Below, one piece after another: positions 42,187 to 53,757 of a stretch of DNA of 64,000 bases. The translations under genes and the position numbers were made by a program. Under the pieces are notes generated by a model that saw only the letters and a program-made list of their open reading frames with translations, had not been told where the DNA came from and ran no database searches. Source of the DNA: Mucidula mucida (Eukaryota; Basidiomycota; Agaricomycetes; Agaricales; Physalacriaceae); assembly GCA_015501055.1 (NCBI GenBank), contig JADNYV010000039.1, positions 1 to 64,000 on the forward strand, in the 5' to 3' direction. Within the stretch, counting starts at the first letter, position 1. The number at the start of each line of letters is the position of its first letter.

Positions 42187-43897
42187 GAGGTATTGTAAGT
42201 AATGTACTGTCGTGGAATGGTTCAGAAAGAAAACAATTCCCTACCTACAGTATATGTGCGGTCAGGTAGTCCAGACTGTATTTCCATCTGCTCTCACCAG
42301 TCAATGATGATGGTCCAGAGGAAGACGCTAGATCCCGAAATGGCTAGGGTTCACCTTTTTTTCCTGACCGTCATCCACCAACATTTTCATGATCACATCG
42401 TCGCTCCCTTGCCTCGCGTTTGATCTCGTGTCCATTCCTACGCGCCATAGCACGCCCGCGGTCGCACCAAACTATCGCTCAATCAGACCGCTATCACCTT
42501 CGTCGACGTACAAAGAGTTGACGCCTTCTGGATAGGCTTTGGGAGAATTGGAGCTTATATGATGGGCTGTGGCTTTTCCCCTGCGCACAAGGGTGCGTTA
42601 TACAGTTTTTCTGTCAAAAACCATTCGGAGCTGATGCCACCGCTGTGCTAGATATACGAAGAAATCTTGTACGACTACCATTGGGGACAGAGGGAGCTTG
42701 GCTACGTCCTGCATTTGAACCACTTTACCAAGTCCTGACCGGATTTCCGAGAGGAGCCGCCAATGTAGCCCACTTTGGAAACCGACTTTGAGCGTCAACA
42801 AGGAAAAGACTCGCCGGTTGGTCTTAGCGCGCGCCTTCTTCCTGATCTTTTTGGAACGCCAAGCGTGGAGGTTTCGTCTTGGGCGACGCGTTGGGTTCGT
42901 GGGCGGTGGTACGCCATCAATTCAGAGGTTGAAACCGGAATGGTCCTCGGGTCCTATCTTTTCTTCCGCCGTCCACCCTTCGACCATCCACTCATCGCGA
43001 CCCGAAGATGCATCAGACATCCAGATATTTGACCTGGTGCAAGTCTTAAACCGAATTACGCAGTGGTTGTGCATCAGTAAGTATCTGTAATCGTGTCCTC
43101 GTATCAAGTTAATCGATGCTCTTTTAGCATTGTCACTTCTCATGCCCACCAGGATATGCCTTGTCGTTTGTCCGCACCTCTTACCCTTCCCCTCGCCGTC
43201 AGAAATCTCCACCGCCTCCATAATCCACAGAAACACGCTTCCCGTCATGATATCGTACACTTTGCCTATAGCACGTCGCATTCAAAATCCAAGCGCATCC
43301 GCCCTCGTAATGCATGAACCGTCTGCGTCCTTACAGGAGGGCAGCGCGCGTTAGTGCGTCTCGAAGCCCGTAGACGTCTTCGGAGGATGGTGTGAATGCG
43401 GGTTGTCTGCTCTAGAGGATGCCCTCTTCACCAAGCGAGGCGGCAGAAGAGTGTTTTCAATTTCTTTGACAAACTGAACCCAAAAAAACTCTACCCCCCA
43501 TCCTTAAATACGCGCGTGTCCCGCAGGACGTCTTGGGACCCATTATATAGACGCCATATTCTAGGATGGAGATTTGGATAGTTTTTATCTATGAGCTATC
43601 CTTTGCTACCGTTGTTGAGCTTTGTGAGTAATTTGATACGCTTGACGCGATGTCCGTGTGTTACTCCTGACGCATTGGGAGATTGACTCTCAAGTCAGGT
43701 ACCTCTCGGTTGATTTATGACACGCCTGTTAGTCTCGCCGGCCCACCTATTCCTTTTGTCTCGTCCAATCATCCAAGTCGCGATACTTACAAGAAGTCCT
43801 CCAAAGTTGTTTACTCGTTAGACGTAGGTTCGCGCCCTGAGTATGTGATGCAGTTGTACATGATTTCGCCGCGTTCGCTTCACCACTCAAGTCCTGG
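42187..43897. other. Stretch without a confident gene; contains a diverged repeat
   Basis: Around 42940-43040 the sequence (TCCTATCTTTTCTTCCGCCG, later CATCCAGATATTTGACCTG) resembles 47000-47130 at lower identity. So part of this stretch is a diverged dispersed copy. No intact ORF with family motifs. Confidence 0.45.
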
Positions 43898-44520
43898 GTG
43901 AAGCATCTTGTTGGTGGGCGGCTGTACAACATCGACTCAGCTGCAGTCAGGAGAAACAATCCTCTTGTCATTAATGTCTTCCGTTGCAGATATTCTGACC
44001 TCAACACCCATATCGCTGTCCTATCAACTCCTCCACTTGTCTGCTTTGTCTCGAAGATGCAGCAGGCAGAATGGTTTCAAGGACGTCTGGTCACACATCA
44101 TATTATAGTGGCGAAGCCGAGCGCGTCAAAGTGGGAGCTTATGCATCTGGGAAGTGATTGTCTCCCGAGATACCTCCCACCCTACCCTTCCTTCGCCGCC
44201 CCCCTTAAAATTTCCGTATCTCCCACCGCCATCTTCATCCCGTGTGACAGCGCTCTACCATATCACATTTGCCGTCCATCTGAGAACTACTACGAAGATT
44301 TGCTCTACTTTTTTGCCTTAGAATGTCAGCCAGGAATGCATTTGAGTTTTGGACAGCTTCTGGGACAGATGGTCATTATTGGGTCGTGCGGGCTAAGCTC
44401 GGAACAATATCACGTAAGATGGGGAAAAAACGATAGTAGTACACGCGAGATGGGATCATATGTGGTAGCAACTTGTAAAAAATGAAAAAAATGAAGGTAG
44501 TTAGGTGGCGGTACCAGCAC

Positions 44521-45867
44521 TCAGTGCCGCAAGTCAAAGCTAGTAAAGTTGGTGAGTACGGAAGAGCAGTGCTTGAGACAGCGTACCTCAAGGGCCCTGA
44601 GCTTAGCTTCCAATTCCAGCCTACGCTCCGTCTCCGCTTGAGCTCGAGCTTCCGCTGCCACCCTACCATCCGCCTCGGCCTGAGCTCGATCCGCCTCCAT
44701 CTGAGCTCGACCTTCCGCTGCCACCCTACCATCCGCCTCGGCCTGAGCTCGATCCGCCTCCATCTGAGCTCGACCTTCCGCTGCCACCCTACCATCCGCC
44801 TCCATCTGAGCTCGACCTTCCGCTGCCACCCTACCATCCGCCTCCATCTGAGCTCGAGCGTGCGCTACCTGCAGTTCATCTCGCCGCTCTTCTGCAGCCC
44901 GAACAAGCTTTTCGATGTCTGCCCGAGCGGTTCTCGACAAAATGAGGGTGGCCTGGTACGCTCTGTCAACGGGCTTATTCTTGAAACCCGCCCGTTCGTC
45001 GTCAGTCATGCGTCCATCAAAGTCGTGCTTGAGGGCTTCACCAAACCTCTGAATTTCGTCAGCGTCAACACCAGCCTTCTTCATGTTGTTGGTGACGAGG
45101 GTGATCATTGGATTGATGTCAAGGCCGTTGGAGCCAAAGAGCCTGCCTTCGTCGTCAACGAAGCGGACACCGAAACCCCTTCCGCGTTTGTCAAAGGCAG
45201 GACCCTGATGAATAGGAGGATCACCAGCCATCCGGCGGGCAGTCGCGAAGAAGAGGGCGGACCACCAGTGGCACATATGCCAGAGAAGACTGTAATCGCG
45301 AGCAATATGAGTGATGGTAGACGCCAACGCAGCAACGTCGATGACGCGTAGCGGTTTTGAGGGCGTGAATTCCTGCACCAGCTCATAGCGGCCGTCTTGG
45401 GTAGCAACGGCAAGACTGGTGGAAATTGACCATGTCTGAATTACCGGTTCCGGATCCAGAGAGTTCGGCTGTGCGGCGGCTGACCTTGCGTCTAAATCAT
45501 CGTCAATGCTGAGTAGTGTTTATGGGATGAAAGACCCATACGGTAGCGCTCCTCGTTGTTTCTGACTTGTATCGCTCCAATCGGATGTCCGTGTGTCATT
45601 CTGTGAAACCAAGCGTATAATGATGCGTTCATGCAAATCATTTTTCTTTCGATAGTGCGCGACGGAAACGATATTGCAGCCTTCCAGGTCGGCAAGTCGG
45701 TGCACCGAGGCGTAGCCTGCGGAGTCGGAAGTATCCTGCCAAGCCACCCTTCGGGCGTCATGCTCCCTCGTAGGGGAACACGACACCTGGGATTTCGTAG
45801 TGGTTTTCATGATGGCAAGTCCTTTGTCGTTATCGTCGAATAGTCGGAAGAGCGTGCGGAACCAAGA
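44521..45867 (-). CDS. Coiled-coil protein with heptad repeats, at least two exons
   Basis: The main exon (about 45414-44521, after a CCACCAG acceptor) reads LAVATQDGRYELVQEFTPSK, then a folded-looking part (HWWSALFFATARRMAGDPP, GFGVRFVDDEGRLFGSNGLD). A ~110-residue tail of seven-residue repeats follows (AEADGRV, AAEGRAQ, MEADRAQ), matching coiled-coil heptads. The upstream exon (45867 to about 45500) starts MSWFRTLFRLFDDNDKGLAI, contains ARRVAWQDTSDSAGYASVHR, and must join with a frame change near 45540. The family is uncharacterised. The repeats suggest a self-associating rod. Confidence 0.6.
44620..44870 (-). repeat. 21/42-bp minisatellite encoding heptad repeats
   Basis: Units of 21 bp combine into 42-bp and 63-bp blocks (GAGCTCGACCTTCCGCTGCC type) repeated about four to five times with few differences. 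The 21-bp period equals one coiled-coil heptad, so copy changes keep both the frame and the helix register. Confidence 0.85.
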
Positions 45868-45925
45868 CATGGCTGGTGGTCTTAAGAAGAGGTGTCCCAC
45901 TTACGTACGACACGGCGCTATAGTG

Positions 45926-47041
45926 GACGGACGGAGTTTGTGACTGCTTGCCATCGAAACTTTCGGGGGGGCCTTCTAAAGTTATCGAACGGTCGTTCAA
46001 ACGTTCACTTTCTATTCTGGACAAAATTTTGCAATCCGATTGCAAGATGGACACATGTAGTCGGCGAACTGTCAAAAGAGACGGGACACGATGGAACATG
46101 GATGACTGTCGGTATTAAAAGAAACACAGTCATGAGGCGGTCGCATGTAAGGATCGTCCAGCCATTCCAAATTGGCCGCGCGGCCAAATCCTGCAGAATC
46201 GATTGAGCATCGCCGGGCGCAGAACTGTCATGATTGCTGGCCCCGACCGAAGCCCCGTTCCCTTTCACTCATTACGCTATGTGGACGATTCTTCATATAC
46301 GATGAGTTTTTCAAACTTGAAGTTGGAGAGCTCCAAAAGCACATACATGATCGCCTACCCTAGAAGAACCCTCAGATCGTCCTCATGGCCCTCATGCAGT
46401 GTCAACGTTTCAATGCTTATATTGACTCGCCAAGTACCCATAAGAATGTTCTATAGAAGAAGCGCGGTGATCTGGAAAACGAGCTGTCAGGCCCAAGCGC
46501 GATGCGAAACAAGTAAGACAAGCAGGACCTACACGATAGTAAGGTCAACCAGTAAGCCACAAGTCTCACCCTTCGCGTGATGATAACTTGAGAAGTGTGA
46601 TCAGCTCTTACCTGTTTCCCGACTTCTTTTGAAGAACAACAGTATCCGGTGGGTGGCAGGTCCAAAACACTCTATTAGCGAACATGAAAGCTTCCGTGAC
46701 AAGCAAGGCTGACAAGGCGCGTACTCAATGTGATGAAGATTCTATCCTCCGCGTGTGGAACGTTAGTACACCCGGGCCAGGAACCACTCTGGCGTCGGAT
46801 GACGAGAATAGTTCACCGAAAGTAGACGAACCATTCAGATCCAAGGCAGTTTATGGAGGTATGAAGTGAAGCGGTGCTATGTCTTGCTGTTTTCTAATAA
46901 GGTAAGTCAAGCGAATCCTACGGATTCGTCAATTCATAATGGTTCCAACAACAAACGTCGTCTTCAGACCAAACCTGTTGCTAATGATTAGGAGATCGGT
47001 GCTCGCGTCCTATCTTTCCTTCCGCCGCCCACGCTCCAACC
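45926..47041. repeat. Segmental duplication block B (partner 36062-37520)
   Basis: Same orientation as block A. It holds the empty MITE site (TA at 46013-46014) and a single copy of the 63-bp unit. It ends near 47041, where the two copies diverge (CTCCAACC versus CTCCAACT). Confidence 0.88.
46430..46990 (-). pseudogene. UNC93-like transporter remnant (block B)
   Basis: The counterpart of the block A remnant, with a further short deletion near 46640 (CAGTATCCGG versus a longer spacing in A). No coding frame across the region. Confidence 0.63.
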
Positions 47042-47201
47042 TCTATTTGCTCATGGCGTTGCGTCGTTCCTTCGTCCGTAACCCGAAGATGCCTAAGGCA
47101 GAATGGTTTTTGGGACATCCAGATTTTGACCTGATGGTGGTCACTAATGGCGCTACACTCTGGTTTTACTTGATGACGAGATGGTGCGAATGTATGTAGA
47201 T

Positions 47202-48012
47202 TCGGTGATTTAATGTCCACAAACCCGAGGGTAGTGATATCGGGAGGGGACAATGCAAAGCGTTACGCGACGAGATGGCTAAACGGCGGCGCGTGAAGGC
47301 TTGTGAGAGCGTTGGTATTCCAGCGTGTACGCGCACTATATGCTATTGGGTCACGACGAGATGGGAAAGATATCGATAATGAAGCTGTATAACCTGAGAA
47401 GCTTCGTTCCCTTGAGAAGGGCAGCCTCGGTTACGATGCAAGGGAACGCGCCATAGTGGAGTAACGGGGACAATACCACATCGCGGGGTAGCGTCTATGC
47501 GTCATCCCCAAAAGACAAGAGGGTAGAGTTCTTTGTTTTCTTCTTCTTTTTTGACGGTACCTTGGACGGGGAAGGGGCGTCGTCGTCGTCAGCTATTGTG
47601 ACTACGCGTTTACGCTTCGGAGGTGGCTTCGCCGAGGAGGAGGAGAATGAGAGACTAGGATTAGGTTTAACTTTCTTCTCCTTGAGTGGGATAGCTGTAG
47701 TAGGAGCCTCTGTTTCTGGCAGAGGCGGGAGGCCTTTCTCTATGAAAATCGTTAGAACGTGGTAACATGACTGCTAAATGCTAACCTTTGCGACGGATGT
47801 TTTCCGCCTCGCGCTCGGTTAGGTGTTTGCCCTCGCGTAGGACGACGACCTGGGGTTTCTCGTCCGCGTTGTCCTCGTCGTCACTGCCGGGCTGCGATGC
47901 CGGGCGTTCAGGGATAGCTGGACGACGTGGAATGGGCGGGCGACCCGAGCCGTCGTCCTCGTCATCGTCTGGGATGCCAGCGATGCGATTTTTTAGCTTT
48001 TGGAGAAAGGCC
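47202..48012. repeat. Inverted duplicate of 61746-62570
   Basis: The sequence is the reverse complement of 61746-62570 at roughly 90% or more, including non-coding sequence past the gene's stop (for example TTTAATGTCCACAAACCCGA). It ends near 48012, within the first exon of the DUF4604-like gene. Confidence 0.85.
47495..48012 (-). pseudogene. DUF4604-like protein, 5'-truncated copy
   Basis: Reads AFLQKLKNRIAGIPDDDEDD, SGRPPIPRRPAIPERPASQP and VVVLREGKHLTEREAENIRR. Then an intron (about 47741-47786), KGLPPLPETEAPTTAIPLKE and a basic tail ending STLLSFGDDA, stop at 47495. The frame is intact after the breakpoint. The start and the first ~20 codons (present at 61681 in the other copy) are missing, because the duplication breakpoint lies at 48012. 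The family is a small fungal protein of unknown function, named from its motif pattern. Confidence 0.72.
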
Positions 48013-48352
48013 AACTCCCGAGGCGCGAACAGCGTAGGCGATGATCATTGCGCTCTTTTCAAACGGGCTCTCGGGCGCTTGTTCTCGTGGTACATTCATC
48101 GACTACTCTCGATCGGGGTGAATTGGCAAATTCTGAACGGCTTATAAACGACATCGAAGCGGTCTGTTGGTATCTACATAAGATTTTCATCCCGACTCTG
48201 TTGGCTTTGAGACCGTACAGAAGCAGAGATAGCGAAGGCACGAATTGGACAATACTCCAAAATTCCGAGAATGGCGGCCAAGGGCAAGAAAGGCATGTTA
48301 GAAAGGAAAGGGAGGAAGGAAGACAATCTGTGGTACCTTTGCCCGTAACAGG

Positions 48353-48613
48353 TCACTCCGCCTCAACGCCCCTTAGCAGACCAGCCATCTTCATCAGTAG
48401 TTGAGCTGATTCGTCGACCTCTCCGTTCGTGTTCAAAAAAGCAACGACCAGGTTCGTCAATCCGCCACTCAACGGTTCCGGCTCAAGCAGACGGTGCGCG
48501 TTAACCAGCCGCTCAAGGATTGCCGGGTCCGTCAGCTTCGTCTTGCTCGACTGGACACGCTCGGCGCTCTGGGCACGTTCCACCAGCCGCTTCTCCTTGT
48601 GCCACCATGTCAC
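48353..48613 (-). CDS. Hypothetical protein fragment
   Basis: An 86-codon frame of helical character: WWHKEKRLVERAQSAERVQS, LTDPAILERLVNAHRLLEPE, LTNLVVAFLNTNGEVDESAQ. The frame is open further upstream (IQEAIRAVTWWH), so the first methionine at 48613 may not be the true start. Family not recognised. Unlike its neighbours it contains no breaks. Confidence 0.45.
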   Translation of the reverse strand: MTWWHKEKRLVERAQSAERVQSSKTKLTDPAILERLVNAHRLLEPEPLSGGLTNLVVAFLNTNGEVDESAQLLMKMAGLLRGVEAE

Positions 48614-48640
48614 CGCCCGAATAGCCTCTTGGATTCACGT

Positions 48641-50548
48641 ACTATTTCCCACGACAGGGTATCCTGACTACTGCACGGAATATCGGTTCTGGAGTCCATA
48701 TCTCCCACCATCAACAGCGCGGAGCCAATCTTGCTGTTGACAATTGCACCCCTCCGTACGTCGAACACGCTAGCTTTTGTTGATACAAAAGAAGGCGAGC
48801 GGACGCAGGTCACCAAACTGTTAGGATCACACCGAAGTGCGTTGACCTTGCTTTGCTTCTTTACCTAGCGATTCTTACTTTTCCCCCAGACATCAATCCT
48901 CAGCTACGCAAGCTCATTACGGCGCAGACAACCAATCTCCTCGTTATTCTAGGCGCAACATGCAGTCCCAGACCACCACCAGCATCTCGTGTACGCACTT
49001 CATCGCCGCTTGCTGGTCAGTATCATTGGGATTCTAGATTGCAACGTCTCCCCACAAACGTACCCGAAAAGCATTTTCGAAGAAACTTCACAGATTCTTG
49101 CCTACTTGTCATTCGGTGCTTTGCGTTCGGGCATAACAGCACCTATATTGGTAGGAGCTCTGTGCTAGCGCCACGGATCCACCCCAATATTGGAACCGCC
49201 TCCCCGTTCATTTCAATCAACCTACTCGCCATGTCTGGGCTGATGACACGTCTGTCTTCCTGTCAATGGGACATTTCCTCGGAATATGGGCCCCGCGATA
49301 TCTCAGGCATTCGTTCGTTCACATAGGAATACCTTCCGTCAGTATAGCTCGCTATATTTCCCGCAGAGCCAAGGTTAGGGTTAACGCTCTTGTTCAAGTT
49401 TCTGTACCACAATCTCCTGATGTCGTCGCTTGAAGAGTGCGGTCGCAAGAATGTCCAGCGTTCCTGTCTGAACACGTTGCATCAAGTCTAATACGGATCG
49501 CGTTGTGGAGACCCATTTCTTCGTTGTGCAACTAGGACTTCAGCTCTATTCTCGGAATCAAGGCCGGCTGCTACAGATTGCGGGATTCCTTTCCGTGGTT
49601 TGTCCTCCTCAGCGTGGATATCCATTTTCGACATGCAAAAAGCCTCAAGAAGACATAGGGTTTTCTAACGCGGTAGCTAATGCTTTTGACAAGGACAACG
49701 AACTTGTCGCTATCGCCGCTTCTTTCATCAAGAGTTGTATGGTCGATCAGACCCAGACATGGTTGCAGATTCTCGAGGCTACCGGACTGGCTGTGGAATG
49801 GTCTGTACGTTGTTTCTCATTGATGACAACATGCTTGACATTCAATCTTTGATTACCCAGATGACCGAGCAAATCTCTTCCGCAACTTCAGTCATGATGA
49901 TGGGCAGTGGGATGACCGAATCTGCTTGTGCTCGCATTTATACTGCTTACTCGACTGCTCGTACTTCTTCGCAACTCCAATATATGGACCATCGGAGAAT
50001 TAAACGACATGCATTACTTCTTTGCGTCGTGTCGTGCCACTGACGGCATCGGATAAATCTGGCTCGACACAGCGTCGTACGACGTCCACGCTGTGCGCGC
50101 AGGCATTCGGAACTGCTATCGTTACGATGGATTTTCACGAGGCGCATTGTCGGTTTCAGCTCCTCGGTAAGGCTCTTGGTATGCACTCATTCTCAAGCCT
50201 CTCGCCAGACGTGTGTGTACAAAATTACCCTCAATCCCCGACGGCACATGGTACAAGAATTGTATTCAGAGGTGCTCATAGCTGTACGTGCAGCGGCATG
50301 GGTCTTCAAGTCGTGCGGTCGGCTTTGGATGGCTCTAGAGCTGTTTGAATTACCCTGAAGTTTTCAAGAAATGGTTTCATGATGTGCGAAGCCTTTGTCC
50401 ACCTGCCTGCGTTTAGGAGCATGTTCCCCTAAGCTGCACCTGGACCTCCAAGAAGTTGACAGAGGTTCAAACCTTTGCCATAACAGATACGCAGTCCAGG
50501 AATTCGAGATGGAAAGAAGCGTCGTACTTCGACGCGAGGGGCTGTTGT
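48641..50548. other. Stretch with decayed coding remnants only
   Basis: Short plus-strand pieces read like protein (for example QILAYLSFGALRSGITAPIL near 49100 and IWTIGELNDMHYFFASCRAT near 49985). They change frame or meet stops within 60 codons, and I could assign none. Confidence 0.35.
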
Positions 50549-50770
50549 ATTGCGACTCAGGATCAGCACGGGTACTCCCGCGGGTATCCGGACCACGGAC
50601 CGTACCCGTACCCGCACAGACGGGTTAGTCCACAACCCGCCGGGTCACGGGTACCCGCGGGGCTCACCATGTCAAAATGGGCGAAATATATGTATACTTG
50701 GTACCAGTACTACATCTCCTCATTGGAGGATACAAATACCATCTCAACATCATGAAGTGAACTGCCAATA

Positions 50771-51014
50771 CTGTAGTGTTTCGACCGCAAATTCACATAA
50801 CGGGTCACGGGGGTCTTTGAAGTGAAGCTATATATACATCATAACGGGTCACGGACCACTTTGGTCAGGCACGAGCCTCCAAATAAGGAAATTTCAGGTC
50901 CCGCTATAAGCGGAACTGTCCAAAAAAGGCAATTTAAGGGTCTGTGAAGCTGTTCGCTGTAACTTCAGACCATAATGGGTCACAGGCTGTGAAGTTACGG
51001 TCGAAACGCTACAG
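50771..51014. mobile_element. 244-bp MITE, TA target site (copy 2)
   Basis: The same length as 36151-36394, with about five substitutions. Flanked by TA (50769-50770 and 51015-51016). Nested in the hAT element, so it inserted later than that element. Confidence 0.9.
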
Positions 51015-51039
51015 TATTATCAAAACCATCCGGCAAATC

Positions 51040-51900
51040 AACATCAACAAGGTTCTTCTCCGTCGCGCTTGGCTTGACTGCATCATCCTTCGTTATGACG
51101 GCAAGATCATCGTCGTGGATCAAGCCTTTCAACGACCAGTCACCAACGCACATCAATGCCCGTATGGACTGGGCACTGAGTCGGTTATGTTCCCAGTCGA
51201 TGAGACGGCGTCCTCGGCTGAAGACATGTTCTACAACGACAGACGTTGCTAAACAAACCCATTAGTTGCTTCAAATCCAAAGGAATCAACACGTACCAGG
51301 AATAGTGTGATAGTCGAGGGCCATTCTCGACAGCCGCGGGAAAGAGCTCCGCTTGTCGACCCACCACTGAATAATGTCGTCGACAGGCTCCGTATCCGAA
51401 GATAAGTAACGATCAAGCTTGTCGCGTTCAGTAGGTACACGGCCCTGTTTGCGCTGCTCCCAAATTTTGGCAGCCTGTAAGATTAGATTAGTTCAACAAT
51501 AAGAGTCAACAAGATTGAACGTACGGTGCTCGTTCCTGCTGGTGCCTTCTTCATTACCTGTTCCTCTGGTAGAAGCTCCGTTCAACCGTGGTATTCATTG
51601 CGCCATACATCCTTGACGGCCGCCTGCGCCTTGTTGATCCAGCTTGGCTCCCAGTCGTTGTCTTGAAAGTATTCGAGCTTGTGTGAGGGATGGAGAACTG
51701 TGTCATATAATATCAGTAGAAATTTTGATTAGGAAAACAAAACGTACTCATAGCGATACGGTAAACCGCCGTATCATCCGTTAATGCATAATACTTGTTC
51801 AGGGTTCGGCTTGCGAGGAAGAGGCTGGTCTTGAAAGCGTCGGAGATAGCAATGTTTTGTTCCGTCCCATCCTCCAGGTGGAGTTTGAAGAGCTGCGTAG
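51040..51900 (-). pseudogene. hAT transposase, C-terminal part
   Basis: Minus-strand frames read LFLASRTLNKYYALTDDTAV, YRIAM, then an intron and LEYFQDNDWEPSWI, matching the central hAT region. The dimerisation domain follows: VDDIIQWWVDKRSSFPRLSR, MALDYHTIP, intron, then SVVVEHVFSRGRRLIDWEHN and RLSAQSIRALMC. The N-terminal half, with the BED finger and first catalytic residues, is absent, and a stop follows YHG near 51585. It is therefore a non-functional deletion derivative. Confidence 0.78.
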
Positions 51901-52080
51901 TAAAAAAGGTGTCGAAATTGAGGCCTGGAGGTGCATGACCACTAGTTTAGAGGGCGGGTTAGGTGCGGGTACCACGGGTTTGCCCAAATTGGGAAGGACC
52001 GACCCGTACCCGTACCCGTGCACGGGAAAACCCGTGACCCGCGCCGAACCCGCCGACCCGTGCTGATCCTTAATTGCGAG

Positions 52081-53757
52081 CTGTCGGAATACTGACAGAC
52101 AAGGTCCACTCAACGAGAGCGGGCTATCCAAAATTCCAGACCTTGCCACACTTCCGACTGCAGGCACGTCGAAGTCGAGTTCATCGAAGTTCGCGTCGCG
52201 ACTACAGCGGGTGGTGCTAGAGCACTTCCGTACCTCTCGTTAATGAGATAGCCTCGCCGGAAGGACGCCTGAGCGGACAAGTCAATGATTGCTGCCACCG
52301 TAGGCTTATCTACCATTCAATAGGTATCAGTCCCTTCCAACGTGAATGATTACGGGTTGAGAAGACGGCTTTCACGCTAGAGGAAGGTGCGGAACCGGTC
52401 CGACACTGCCGCTGTGTGTTGGCTTGAACCGCCACTGGACTCTGAATCTGTATTTTCCTTGTACTTGGTCCAAGAACCATTTCGCAAATCATCCAGGATG
52501 ATATCTGGTGCCATCTCTTTCATTCTACGTTGCCTCGTCATTGAATATCTGTTACTGTGAGACAATGCGCTAATGGCGACGTCTATCAGGCTACCTGCCT
52601 CGAGCTCTCTTGAATTACATGCGCAGACGGATGATATGCTCGGCCTATTGAAGGCATTTTCGTTGCGCCCGATGACGCTCAGTTGTCAGGGTTTACTGCA
52701 AATGGACGTTTTCGGTGGCGCAATTATCCCGTCATCGCTCTTGCTGGAAGCGGCTCATAGAAACGTATCCCGAGAAGGTTTATGGCATGTCAGTACTGGA
52801 GACTCGTGGTCGCTTTTCTCTTGACAACATAGAGCGATCTAGGATGGATCTCACTGTGGTATTCAACCCGGAGCCTGAGGCTACAAGTTGTAGCGCAACG
52901 TACTGAACGGAATATCCATAACGCCCTACCTCCCTTGGACGACGACCATTCCCTCACTTCGCAGTTTCGAAAGGGCTTTCGGTTCGTGAGCTTTCCTGAT
53001 TCGGCCTAGCTTCCTCGCACCGGATCAGTGCTGCATTGGTTTGAGGTACGACTGTACGCGCGTGTTCCTGTTTTCTATGAAGAGCCGACAGCGAGTCCTT
53101 GCTCAAGAACTCAAAACACAGCTTGGTGGTATCATTAAAACCATAAAGTAGCGAAGATAACTTTACTACGATGCTTTCCGATATGATATGATTGCGATTG
53201 TGAGGCGATAAGAAACACGAGTTACTGAAGTAATGGAAACCTTCGCCTCATGTCAAGCCACGATGAAGGCTTCACAGTGGAAAAGTGCCAGCCTTGCAAT
53301 CTCCGCATTGTCATCCGTCATGCATTCCGTTATCCGGTTGGGTCACTGTTTCCATGACCCTGATTGATGCCTCTTTTGCACGCCCACACTCCGCTTGGCC
53401 CCGCCTTTTAAAGGGAGCCCCACTGACTGGCTGGCCGCACTGCCGCCTTTCACCCCTTCCTTTACGACTTTCACGACCCATCACGACTCCAGTGGCCCAA
53501 CTGACGACAATTATAATACCAATCAATGGCATATATACCAGAGATTCCGCGTTTCAGAGATATGCAGCTCAACATCGGGGAGAGGAAGCTGAAGAAGGTT
53601 GGCAGGGTTTGTTTTTGGACGTGCACGCGACTCATGTTCGTTTTAGAATGCGAGATCGCTGCCCATCCTGCGCCTTGCTTCGAGCGGGGAACCGCTATTT
53701 GCTTGCCACCAGTGCGGCTTTGCGAGCGTTTCCAAGACGGCATGCAGGCGGTGCACA
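52081..53757. other. Stretch without a confident gene
   Basis: Short ORFs on both strands without motifs. The 53.3-53.7 kb part is the likely promoter region of the next gene. Confidence 0.4.

Larger units (their letters stand above)
50557..52072 (-). mobile_element. hAT transposon, internally deleted
   Basis: 1,516 bp. The termini TCAGGATCAGCACGGGT and TAAGGATCAGCACGGGT are inverted, flanked by 8-bp duplications ATTGCGAC (50549-50556) and ATTGCGAG (52073-52080). Both ends carry clustered ACCCG/CGGGT motifs (for example GTACCCGTACCCG). The minus strand holds part of a hAT transposase. The left part contains a nested 244-bp MITE (50771-51014). Confidence 0.85.

Noticed and set aside
43898..44485. 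195-codon plus-strand ORF as a gene
   Set aside because: No motif, a biased late segment, and it partly matches diverged repeat pieces. The length alone is not enough in this duplicated region.
50560..52070. ACCCG/CGGGT runs as interstitial telomere sequence
   Set aside because: They are short, in both orientations, and sit just inside inverted ends with an 8-bp duplication, so hAT subterminal motifs explain them better.
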